64,000 nt of DNA from Streptomyces calvus (GTDB lineage Bacteria > Actinomycetota > Actinomycetes > Streptomycetales > Streptomycetaceae): NCBI RefSeq assembly GCF_006782915.1, contig NZ_VCNP01000044.1, positions 161,400 through 225,399 on the forward strand. The letters run 5' to 3'. Each line of letters opens with the position of its first letter. The stretch's first letter is position 1. Position numbers and translations under genes: made by a program. Below, piece by piece: positions 50,297-58,051 of the stretch. The notes beneath the pieces are model-generated. The model saw nothing but the letters and a program-made list of their open reading frames with translations, was not told the DNA's origin and did no database searches.

Positions 50297-50662
50297 ATGG
50301 CGGAGCACACGCCGCGCCGGGACCAGCCGCGGCTACGCCCCGCGCCCCTGCTGTTCGAGCCCGCGGAAGCGGCCTCGGACCCCGAGCACTTCTTCGACCT
50401 GGAGTCGATCGAGGATCCCCGTGCGCTGCTCGAGCGGGCGACCGAGCTGACGCTCGCGTTCCGTGCCGCGGCGGACCGGGCGGTGGAGTTCCAGGCGATG
50501 GCCGCGGCCCAGCTGGCCGACCCCCGCCGCTTCGACCGGCTCACCACGGCGGACATCGCCGAGCGTGCCGAGTGGACCGAGGACTACGCGAAGAAGATGG
50601 TCGAGTTCGGCCGGGACCTGATGCGCGGCGGCGAGGGTCCGGGGCACGTCGACCCGGTGTAG
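50297..50662 (+). CDS. Conserved small helical protein, unknown function
   Basis: A 121-residue acidic, mostly helical protein from ATG 50297 behind AAGGAG. It has an N-terminal Arg/Pro-rich stretch, then EHFFDLESIEDPRALLERATELTLAFRAAADRAVEFQAMAAAQLADPRRFDRLTTADIAERAEWTEDYAKKMVEFGRDLM. The segment ADIAERAEWTEDYAKKM could be a helix-turn-helix-like bend, but it is too weak to call. There are no membrane or catalytic motifs. It stands alone. Confidence 0.7.
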   Translation: MAEHTPRRDQPRLRPAPLLFEPAEAASDPEHFFDLESIEDPRALLERATELTLAFRAAADRAVEFQAMAAAQLADPRRFDRLTTADIAERAEWTEDYAKKMVEFGRDLMRGGEGPGHVDPV

Positions 50663-50797
50663 ACCGGCGGCCCGCGCACCCGCCCGAACGGGCATGGCAT
50701 ATGCCGGGCGGGCAAGGTACCCCCTTCTCGGCCCTCGTGTCCCCATTTTGCGCAACTCAGCGGAATCGTTCCCTCACCGCGGGTAGACCTGTGGGTC

Positions 50798-51445
50798 ATG
50801 AGCAGCACACGGAATGCCTCCGACGTCAGCGGTGTCACCCCGGACGGCGCCGCCTGGCTCGCCTCGGCCGGAACGTATCCGCGCAGCACGCTCTCGCTGT
50901 GGGGCGAGCGCCCGGACGCCCCGGTCGTCCTGCCCTGCGGCGTGGTTTTCGACGTGGTGAGCGCGCCCGCGATCTTCGGGCGCCGGATGCTGGACCGGAT
51001 GTGGGCGGAGGGGCCGGGCTCCGGGCCGGTGGCGGAGTTCCGCGGCCGGATGCTGCTGTTCGCGGCGCCGGGCACGGCCCAGCGACTGCCCGCCCTGATG
51101 GAGTGGGAGGAGTGGGCCGGGCAGGGCCGCGACCGCGAGCGGACCGGCCGCACGGGCGGCGTCCCGCCGCTGCTGTGCCACGGCACCGGAGACGCGGTGA
51201 CCGTCCCCGCCGCTTGCCCGGCTGCTTCCCCCGCCCTGTCCTCCGCCGGCGCGCCGACGGAGACCGGCGGGTCCGCGCCCGCCGCGCGCTGGCTCGTCGC
51301 CCCCGACACCCGTCACCCCTGGCTGCCGGGCCCCGAGGTGCTGCTCTGGGCGGCGGTGCGGGCGGCCCGGGAGGCCGTGCGGATATCGATTTCTCCTCCC
51401 GCCGATCGTGGTGCTAATGTCTACGACGTCAGCAGGCGCCGCTAG
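50798..51445 (+). CDS. Primase/polymerase N-domain-like protein ending inside a tRNA gene
   Basis: A 215-residue protein of a type often labelled bifunctional DNA primase/polymerase N-terminal in Streptomyces. The features are DGAAWLASAGTYPRSTLSLWGERPDAPVVLPCGVVFDVVSAPAIFGRRMLDRMW, RMLLFAAPGTAQRLPALMEWEEW and ARWLVAPDTRHPWLPGPEVLLWAAVRAAREA. I see no polymerase acidic triad, so activity is doubtful. Its TAG stop (51443-51445) is formed by bases 8-10 of the tRNA-Lys gene, and the tRNA's likely -10 (51415-51420) lies in its last codons. Confidence 0.7.
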   Translation: MSSTRNASDVSGVTPDGAAWLASAGTYPRSTLSLWGERPDAPVVLPCGVVFDVVSAPAIFGRRMLDRMWAEGPGSGPVAEFRGRMLLFAAPGTAQRLPALMEWEEWAGQGRDRERTGRTGGVPPLLCHGTGDAVTVPAACPAASPALSSAGAPTETGGSAPAARWLVAPDTRHPWLPGPEVLLWAAVRAAREAVRISISPPADRGANVYDVSRRR

Positions 51446-51509
51446 CTCAGTTGGTTAGAGCAGCTGACTCTTAATCAGCGGGTCCGGGGTTCGAGTCCCT
51501 GGCGGCGCA
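51436..51509 (+). tRNA. tRNA-Lys (anticodon CTT)
   Basis: Third identical copy of the 74-base tRNA-Lys(CTT), here on the plus strand. TAATGT at 51415-51420 is a -10 candidate, about 15 bases before the mature end and inside the upstream coding sequence. The first ten bases overlap that coding sequence. Confidence 0.97.
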
Positions 51510-51513
51510 CGAC

Positions 51514-51552
51514 ACGAGAAGGCCTCCGGTGAGAACCGGGGGCCTTTCTCGT
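51514..51552. terminator. Terminator of tRNA-Lys and M6 protease
   Basis: A long hairpin with arms ACGAGAAGGCC and its complement, plus inner CCGGT/ACCGG pairing, lies between the tRNA and the convergent metalloprotease stop at 51565. It suits both strands. Confidence 0.75.
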
Positions 51553-51564
51553 ACGCCCTGGCGC

Positions 51565-52905
51565 TCACCCGGTGGTGATCTTCACCGTCCAGGCTCCCGC
51601 CGTCGTCCGCCCCTCCACCTCCACCCGGACCGACTCCCCGGGCACCGTGAAGCTCTCGCCGAGGGCGACCGGCGCGTCGGCGAGCGGCGGGTAGACCGAG
51701 TCCTCCCAGCAGGCCTCGGTGTCCGGATGGGCGTCCACGACCTCCACCGGGCCGCGCCCGGACCGGGTGCCGCTGCTCACCCGGTAGACCAGCACGCCCT
51801 GCCGGCAGGCCGCCGCGTCGTTGCCGACCTGGCCGCGCGCCTCGAAGGCGAGCACGCTGTCGGGTCCGGTGCGCACGACCGCCAGCTTCGTCCCGCGGCC
51901 CAGCCCGAAGGACGGCGCCCCGGCGGCACCCGTCACCGGCGTCCCCGGCCCCGCCGCCAGCGGCTCCAGCGTCAGCCGCACCGGCCCCGCCTCCTGCACG
52001 CACCGCACCTGCCGCGGCTCCAGCCAGCCCAGCTTCCACTTGTGCCAGCCGAAGAGATCGGGCGCCAGCGCGAACTGACTGCCCATCAGGTCCCAGTCGC
52101 CGACATGCGTGTCCCAGTCGCCCTTGCCGTCCACGGGCCGGTGGTAGAGGTCCGGCAGGTCGAAGACGTGCCCGGTCTCGTGCGCGAGGACCAGCCGGTC
52201 CGGAGGGTGGTTCTCGAACACGGTGACGACCCGGCGGATGTCGGTGTCGTCGGCGCGCAGCGGCGTGTCCAGGTTGACGACCTTCGTGGCGTCGGAGTCC
52301 ACGCCCGGCGCGTCCGGGTCGGCGACGAAGTACACGACGTCGTAGCGCGAGAAGTCGACGTGCCGGTCGGTCACGGCGAGCGCGTCGCGCAGATAGGCCG
52401 CGCGGTGGGCCACCGTCCAGTCGCGCTGTATGGCGTACGCGGTGGAGGGGCGCGGCATGCGGATCCACCGGCTCAGTGCGTGCGGGCGCAGCGTGAACCT
52501 GCCGTAGGACGCCTGCCGGAAGAAGTCGCTGGTGGCCGGGAAGTGGTCGGCGGCGAGTTCGCCGGGCGTGGTCAGCGGGTGGGAGTCGGGAAAGGACAGG
52601 AACACCATCACCGCGTCCAGGCTCCGGGTCGGGCGCGGGTAGGCGGCGTTCCAGGTGTCCAGGCCCTCGGAGTGGTGGGCGTCGGTGCGGGTGAGGGCGC
52701 AGGGCGCGGCGGAGAACGGCTCGGCGCCGGAGGGGACGCTGACCATCGAGGTCGCCGCGAGCGCCGACATGGTGGTGCACATCGCCGCCGTGCTGCGCAG
52801 CCGGGGCCGTACACCCGAACGGCTCAGCCGGTCCCGGAGCGTCTCACGGCCGAGTCCTCCCGGGGTGAGCTGACGCGGCACGGGGACCTCCGGGAGACGG
52901 TTCAC
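51565..52905 (-). CDS. Secreted M6-type zinc metalloprotease
   Basis: A 446-residue exported protease. GTG 52905 gives a long N-terminus with a hydrophobic export segment at about 40-63 (MCTTMSALAATSMVSVPSGAEP). The M6 (immune inhibitor A-like) domain has FLSFPDSHPLTTPGELAADHFP, the zinc site LVLAHETGHVFDLPDLY (H-E-x-x-H, with downstream Asp) and WDLMGSQFALAPDLFGWHKWKLGWL, the conserved Met-turn/GW region. The C-terminus is beta-rich. It is convergent with the tRNA and divergent from cdgA. Confidence 0.87.
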   Translation of the reverse strand: MNRLPEVPVPRQLTPGGLGRETLRDRLSRSGVRPRLRSTAAMCTTMSALAATSMVSVPSGAEPFSAAPCALTRTDAHHSEGLDTWNAAYPRPTRSLDAVMVFLSFPDSHPLTTPGELAADHFPATSDFFRQASYGRFTLRPHALSRWIRMPRPSTAYAIQRDWTVAHRAAYLRDALAVTDRHVDFSRYDVVYFVADPDAPGVDSDATKVVNLDTPLRADDTDIRRVVTVFENHPPDRLVLAHETGHVFDLPDLYHRPVDGKGDWDTHVGDWDLMGSQFALAPDLFGWHKWKLGWLEPRQVRCVQEAGPVRLTLEPLAAGPGTPVTGAAGAPSFGLGRGTKLAVVRTGPDSVLAFEARGQVGNDAAACRQGVLVYRVSSGTRSGRGPVEVVDAHPDTEACWEDSVYPPLADAPVALGESFTVPGESVRVEVEGRTTAGAWTVKITTG

Positions 52906-53205
52906 GGGACACCGCACCCAGATTGTGATGACTTGTCGTACTACGCCCTGTTCGGATGCACCGGACGAGTGAGAAAGGCGGAATTCCAAGCGGGGTCGAC
53001 ACCCTGTTCACTCACGGAACGTCACAACTGGTCGGAGGGCTGCAGAAGCCGTCCACCCCTGGGCAGAAACGATCTGGCAGAGATGCGGGCCCCTCCTGGA
53101 GACTGGACAGTAGCTGGAAGGCCCGGACACGGGCCTCTATGATCGGCACACTTTCCTGAGACTTCCCTGCACGAACAGCGATCGAGGGCACTGCGGGAGC
53201 GAGCG
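52906..53205. promoter_or_regulatory. Divergent promoter region of M6 protease and cdgA
   Basis: These 300 bases hold no gene. They contain an imperfect palindrome GTTC-ACTCACG-GAAC at 53006-53020. In S. coelicolor cdgA is a known target of the developmental repressor BldD, but I cannot find a clean match to its consensus here by eye, so no operator is claimed. Confidence 0.3.
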
Positions 53206-55071
53206 GTGAGCGGAACGTCCGAAGGGCCGGCGCCCGCAACAGAACTCAACCGGCCGGTCGTCACAGAGAGTGAGATCGTCACGTCTCCGGGTACCGAATC
53301 CACGCCACCTCCGTCCCCGGCGCCACCACCGTCACCGGCGTACCGCTCCGTCTTCACGGCGGCGCCGCTCGCCATGGCCGTGGTCGACCGCGAGGGCACG
53401 GTCACCGGCGCCAACGCCGCCCTCGCCGGCCTGCTGGGCCGCGACCCGGACACCCTGACCGGTGCCGTCGCCGCCGACCTGGTGGACCTCTCCGGCGACG
53501 CCCGCACCTGGCACGCCTACCGGGAGCTGCTGCGCGGACAGCGCGCCAAACTGCGCTGCACACGCCGGCTGAAGCACCCCGAGGGGCACGCGCTGTGGGT
53601 GCGGGTGACGGTCTCACCGCTGCCCGCCGAGGACGGGGGCGTGCTCCTCTCGGTCGACGACATCAGCGACCACCGCGAACTCCAGGCCCAGTTGCGGCAC
53701 GTCCGGATGCACGACCCGGTGACCCGGCTGCCCAACCGCACGCTGTTCCTGGAGCGGCTGACGGCGGCGCTGGAGGCGGAGTCGTACGAGGAGAGCGGAA
53801 CCGGCCGGATCGGGCTGTGCTACCTCGACCTGGACGGGTTCAAGGCCATCAACGACACCCTGGGCCACCGCGTCGGCGACCGGCTGCTGGCCGCCGTCGC
53901 CGAACGCCTGACGCGCTGCGCCCAGGAGGCGGGCCGCACCAGGGCCGGCACCCCGCTGGTCGCCCGGCTCGGCGGGGACGAGTTCGCGCTGCTGGTGGAG
54001 GACTCCACGGGCACCGAACAGCTCGCCGACCTCGCCGAGTCGCTGCTCGGCGCGATCCAGGCGCCGTTCGACCTCTCCGGCCGGCGGCTGTCGGTCTCGG
54101 CGTCGATCGGTGTGGTCGAGCGGCACGCCGCGGGAACCACGCCCACCGCGCTGATGCAGGCCGCCGACACCACGCTGTACTGGGCGAAGGCCGACGGAAA
54201 GGCCCGCTGGACGCTGTTCGACCCGGAGCGCAACGCCCACCGGGTGACGCGCCAGGCCCTCGCCTCCACGCTCCGCCCGGCCATCGACCGGGGCGAGTTC
54301 GCGCTGGAGTACCAGCCGCTGGTCGGCATGGAGGACGACCGGGTGCACGGCGTGGAGGCCCTGATCCGCTGGCACCACCCGCGTTTCGGCACCTTGACGC
54401 CGAATCGGTTCATCGGACTGGCCGAGGAGGACGGCTCCATCGTGCCGCTCGGCCGCTGGGTGCTGCGCCCCGCCTGCCGGCAGGCCCGCGACTGGCAGGT
54501 GGAGCACCCCGACGAGCCGCCCATCTTCGTCAGCGTGAACGTGGCGGTGCGTCAGGTGTGGGACTCCGACCTGGTGGCGGACGTCGCCGAGACCCTCGCG
54601 GAGACCGGCCTGCCGCCGCACCTGCTGCAACTGGAGCTGACCGAGTCGGCGGTGATGGGCTCCTCCGGCCGGCCGATCGAGGCCCTGAAGGCGCTCAGCG
54701 ACATGGGCGTGCGCATCGCCATCGACGACTTCGGCACCGGCTACTCGAACCTGGCCTACCTCAGCCGCCTGCCCGTGTCGGTGCTGAAGCTCGACGGCTC
54801 CTTCGTGCGCGGCTTCCAGTACGAGGAGCGCGCCGCCGCGCCCGCGAACCCGGCGGACGAGGTCATCGTCGAGGCGATGGTGCAGCTCGCCCACCGGCTC
54901 GGCCTCACGGTCACCGCGGAGTGCGTGGAGACCTCGGCGCAGGCCACCCGGCTGCGCCGGATCGGCTGCGACACCGGTCAGGGCTGGCTGTACTCCCGCC
55001 CGGTGTCACCCGACCGCATCTCCGAACTGCTGGGCACGCCCGGCGTTCAGGCGGGCGTCGGCAACCCGTAG
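53206..55071 (+). CDS. cdgA: PAS-GGDEF-EAL cyclic-di-GMP enzyme
   Basis: A 621-residue signalling enzyme. Residues 1-45 are a Pro/Ser-rich start, and residues 46-165 a PAS domain (YRSVFTAAPLAMAVVDREGTVTGANAAL). Residues 165-340 form a GGDEF domain with the complete motif VARLGGDEFALL, so cyclic-di-GMP synthesis is possible; no RxxD inhibitory site precedes it. Residues 350-610 form an EAL domain with VHGVEALIRWHH, LELTES, IAIDDFGTGYSNL and KLDGSFV intact, so hydrolysis is possible too. Length, order and locus fit Streptomyces CdgA, which affects development. GTG 53206 has GGGAGCGAG upstream. Confidence 0.88.
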   Translation: MSGTSEGPAPATELNRPVVTESEIVTSPGTESTPPPSPAPPPSPAYRSVFTAAPLAMAVVDREGTVTGANAALAGLLGRDPDTLTGAVAADLVDLSGDARTWHAYRELLRGQRAKLRCTRRLKHPEGHALWVRVTVSPLPAEDGGVLLSVDDISDHRELQAQLRHVRMHDPVTRLPNRTLFLERLTAALEAESYEESGTGRIGLCYLDLDGFKAINDTLGHRVGDRLLAAVAERLTRCAQEAGRTRAGTPLVARLGGDEFALLVEDSTGTEQLADLAESLLGAIQAPFDLSGRRLSVSASIGVVERHAAGTTPTALMQAADTTLYWAKADGKARWTLFDPERNAHRVTRQALASTLRPAIDRGEFALEYQPLVGMEDDRVHGVEALIRWHHPRFGTLTPNRFIGLAEEDGSIVPLGRWVLRPACRQARDWQVEHPDEPPIFVSVNVAVRQVWDSDLVADVAETLAETGLPPHLLQLELTESAVMGSSGRPIEALKALSDMGVRIAIDDFGTGYSNLAYLSRLPVSVLKLDGSFVRGFQYEERAAAPANPADEVIVEAMVQLAHRLGLTVTAECVETSAQATRLRRIGCDTGQGWLYSRPVSPDRISELLGTPGVQAGVGNP

Positions 55072-56138
55072 GCGTCCGCGATCAGTTCGTAGGAACGCAG
55101 GCGCACGTCGCCGCTGTGCGCGTTGGCGGTGATCATCAACTCGTCGGCGCCGGTGCGCTTCTGCAGCTCGTCCAGGCCGGTGCGGACCTCGTCCGGGGTG
55201 CCGTGGATCACGTTGGCGTTCCAGGAGTCGACGAACTCCCGCTCCATCGGGCTGAAGTCGTACGCCTCCGCCTCCTCGGGTGTCGGGACGAGGCCGGGAC
55301 GGCCGGTGCGCAGCCGGACCATGTTCAGCGCGGCGGCCAGCACCTGCCGGCGGGCCTCCTTCGCGTCGTCCGTGGCGAGCGCCGAGACGCCGATGAGGGC
55401 GTACGGCGCGTCGAGGACCTCGCTCGGGCGGAAGCTCTCGCGGTACAGGTCCAGCGCGGGAATCGTGTTCTGCGCGGAGAAGTGGTGCGCGAAGGCGAAC
55501 GGCAGGCCGAGCATGCCGGCCAGCCGGGCACTGAACCCGGAGGAGCCGAGCAGCCAGAGCGGCGGCCGGTGCGGGGACTGCACACCGCCCGGCGAGGTGG
55601 CCTGGACGGGCCCGGGGACGGCGTGGATGCGGCGGTAGGGGTGCCCGTCGGGGAAGTCGTCGTCCAGGAAGCGGGTCAGCTCGGCGAGCTGCTGAGGGAA
55701 GTCGTCGGCGCCCTCGTTCAGCCGGTCGGTGCGGCGCAGGGCGGCGGCGGTGGCCCCGTCGGTGCCGGGCGCGCGGCCGAGGCCGAGGTCGATCCGGCCC
55801 GGGGCCATGGCCTCCAGGGTGCCGAACTGCTCGGCGATGACGAGCGGCGCGTGGTTGGGCAGCATCACGCCGCCGGAACCGAGGCGGATGCGGTCGGTGT
55901 GCGCGGCGAGATACGCCAGGATCACGGCGGGCGAGGAGGAGGCCACGCCCGGCATGGAGTGGTGCTCGGCGACCCAGTAGCGGTGGAAGCCGCGCGACTC
56001 GGCGAGGCGCGCGATCTCCACGCTGGTCCCCAGCGCGTCGGAGGCGGTGCGCCCGGCACCCACGGTGACCAGGTCGAGGACGGAGAGGGGCACGGGGGCG
56101 GTGCCGTCGGCTGAGCCCCGGATCTCGTCTGCGGCCAC
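55047..56138 (-). CDS. LLM class flavin-dependent oxidoreductase
   Basis: A 363-residue luciferase-like monooxygenase of the MsnO8/YhbW-like group. The features are PLSVLDLVTVGAGRTASDALGTSVEIARLAESRGFHRYWVAEHHSMPGVASSSPAVILAYLA, IRLGSGGVMLPNHAPLVIAEQFGTLEAMAPGRIDLGLGRAPG and LWLLGSSGFSARLAGMLGLPFAFAHHF. The protein would use reduced flavin and O2 on an unknown substrate. The GTG start has GGAGG about ten bases upstream. Its 3' end overlaps the end of cdgA by 25 bases in convergent orientation. Confidence 0.9.
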   Translation of the reverse strand: MAADEIRGSADGTAPVPLSVLDLVTVGAGRTASDALGTSVEIARLAESRGFHRYWVAEHHSMPGVASSSPAVILAYLAAHTDRIRLGSGGVMLPNHAPLVIAEQFGTLEAMAPGRIDLGLGRAPGTDGATAAALRRTDRLNEGADDFPQQLAELTRFLDDDFPDGHPYRRIHAVPGPVQATSPGGVQSPHRPPLWLLGSSGFSARLAGMLGLPFAFAHHFSAQNTIPALDLYRESFRPSEVLDAPYALIGVSALATDDAKEARRQVLAAALNMVRLRTGRPGLVPTPEEAEAYDFSPMEREFVDSWNANVIHGTPDEVRTGLDELQKRTGADELMITANAHSGDVRLRSYELIADAYGLPTPA

Positions 56139-56278
56139 GGTGGGGTGCCTCCTGTGAGTACGTGACGTTCCGCTGCGGTGGGACCAACAGGAGGCAGTCC
56201 CCGCTTATTCCCGGCAGAGGGACGGGTAGTGCCGGCTCGCGCGTCGCGGCGCGGTCCGCGACCCGGGAACGCGCGCGC

Positions 56279-56608
56279 TCAGATCGTGCCCGCCTCGATG
56301 GCCCGCTCCAGGTCGACGTCGACGCACAACAACCGGACGTAGGCCTCCGGAGCCACCTCCCGCACGGCCACCTCGAGCCCCCGCTTGAACTCCGGCTCCC
56401 AGTGCCGGACACCCGAGATGATGACCGGGTAGTGACCCGTGCGCCCCAGCACCATGTGCTCACCGTCGTGCTCCCGCAGCGACAGCGTCACCTCGTTGTC
56501 GATGCGCTCGTCGCGGATCACCTCATGGACCGCGCTCCGCACCTCCTCGGCCTGCTCACGGGAGACGAGTCCACGGACGTCCAGTTCTATGCGAAGGTTC
56601 ACAGACAT
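56279..56608 (-). CDS. Conserved small protein, unknown function
   Basis: A 109-residue protein with alternating beta and helix: NLRIELDVRGLVSREQAEEVRSAVHEVIRDERIDNEVTLSLREHDGEHMVLGRTGHYPVIISGVRHWEPEFKRGLEVAVREVAPEAYVRLLCVDVDLE. It looks like a compact ferredoxin-like fold, perhaps an immunity-type or regulatory protein. ATG 56608 begins the conserved text; the frame is open a further 29 codons. No neighbour suggests a role. Confidence 0.7.
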   Translation of the reverse strand: MSVNLRIELDVRGLVSREQAEEVRSAVHEVIRDERIDNEVTLSLREHDGEHMVLGRTGHYPVIISGVRHWEPEFKRGLEVAVREVAPEAYVRLLCVDVDLERAIEAGTI

Positions 56609-56701
56609 GGCGGCCACCCTAGTGGTGCCGCCGCCCGACTGCCGGACGCCCAACTGCCGTACGCAGGACGGCCGGTCGGCAGGAACGGGCCGCACGGCGT
56701 G

Positions 56702-58051
56702 TCAGGGCCGCCAGGCCACCCGGTGTTCCGCCAGGTGGGCCAGGACCGCGTGGTTGGCCTCCCAGCCGTCCGGGAACTTCACCAGCGTCCCGAGCTGCAC
56801 CGGTTCCGTCGACGGGTAGTCGTCCAGCAGCTCGCCCACTCCCGCGCGGCACACCACGACGCACGCGTGCCGGTGCCGGGAGGCGAGGACGCACAGGCGG
56901 CCCGTCTCCAGGTGGAACGCGGTGGCGTCGGGGCGGCCGGAGAGCGGGTGCAGGACCACCGTCACGTCGTACTCCCGGCCCTGCAGCCGGTTCGCCGTGT
57001 CCACGGTCACGTCCGCCACGCCCAGCTCGGCGAGCGCCGCCCGTACCGCCGCCGCCTGGTCGCGGTGCGCGGTGCCGACGGCGATCCGGCCGGCGGTCAG
57101 CGGCACGGGGTCGGGCGAGCGCTCCGAGGTCGCCGCGCCGCCCCGGTCCAGCAGCCGCCGTACGACCGTGGCCACGGCCCGCACCGCCTCCGGGTCCGTG
57201 CGCGGGGTGTGCCGGGCGGGCAGCTCCAGCAGGCCCCAGCCGGACGCGGCCGCCTCGTCGATCACCCGGTCCGGGCCCGAACCGTCCGACGGGACCCCGA
57301 AGGACAGCGTCCGGTCGCCGTGGTCCGTGCCGCTGCGGAACGGCGTGTACGGGTAGAACGCGTCCGACACCAGCGGCGCCGCCGACGCGGGCAGCCGCCA
57401 CGACACCGGCAGCCGGTGCTGCGGCAGATCGGGATTGTGGGCGAGCAGCGTGCTCACCGCGGACGCCGACGGGTCGTACGACAGCCCCGCCCACTGCTCG
57501 CCGCCCACGATCGAGAACGGGTCCAGCTGACCCGGGTCGCCCACGAACAGCGCCCGCTGAAACAGGTTCGCCACCGCGAGCAGCGCGTCCGAGCGCATCT
57601 GGTACGCCTCGTCCACGATCGCGTGCTCCCACGGCTCGACGCCCTTGACGTGCGCCCACTTCGCCGCCGTCGACAGGACCACGCCGAGCCCGGCGAGATC
57701 GGCGGCCTTCGCCGACGTACGGACGTTGTCCAGCGCGTCGAGCGCCTTGTCGTACGGGTCGGAGTCGCTGCTGTGCAGCCGGCCCACCGGCAGGTCCGGG
57801 TTCTGCTCGGCGAGCCGCAGCACCAGGTCGTCGACCTGCGCGTTCGTCTGCGCCACCACCATCAGCGGGCGGCCCGCCGCGGCCAGTTCCAGCGCCGCGC
57901 GCACCACCAGCGTGGACTTGCCGGCGCCGGGCGGGGAGTCGACGACGACACCGCGCGCGGCGCCGTGCAGCGTGTCGCGCAGGATCGCGTCGGTGGCGCG
58001 CGCGGCCGCCGCACCGGGATCGAACACGGCCGCTTCGGCGGGGGCGGTCAC
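56702..58051 (-). CDS. SF1 (DNA2/NAM7-like) helicase
   Basis: A 449-residue helicase. Walker A is GVVVDSPPGAGKSTLV (residues 34-49), motif Ia MVVAQTNAQVDDLVLRL, motif II HAIVDEAYQM (D-E-A), motif III ALFVGDPGQLDPF, motif IV-like LPVSWRLPASAAPLV, motif V VDTANRLQGREYDVTVV, and motif VI LCVLASRHRHACVVV. The layout is that of compact SF1B helicases. The GTG start overlaps the stop of the preceding gene (GTGA 58048-58051), so it is the last gene of a three-gene operon with a Fe-S nuclease. Confidence 0.88.
   Translation of the reverse strand: MTAPAEAAVFDPGAAAARATDAILRDTLHGAARGVVVDSPPGAGKSTLVVRAALELAAAGRPLMVVAQTNAQVDDLVLRLAEQNPDLPVGRLHSSDSDPYDKALDALDNVRTSAKAADLAGLGVVLSTAAKWAHVKGVEPWEHAIVDEAYQMRSDALLAVANLFQRALFVGDPGQLDPFSIVGGEQWAGLSYDPSASAVSTLLAHNPDLPQHRLPVSWRLPASAAPLVSDAFYPYTPFRSGTDHGDRTLSFGVPSDGSGPDRVIDEAAASGWGLLELPARHTPRTDPEAVRAVATVVRRLLDRGGAATSERSPDPVPLTAGRIAVGTAHRDQAAAVRAALAELGVADVTVDTANRLQGREYDVTVVLHPLSGRPDATAFHLETGRLCVLASRHRHACVVVCRAGVGELLDDYPSTEPVQLGTLVKFPDGWEANHAVLAHLAEHRVAWRP

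Noticed and set aside
53006..53020. BldD operator upstream of cdgA
   Set aside because: GTTC-N7-GAAC does not match the BldD consensus well, so only the palindrome was recorded.
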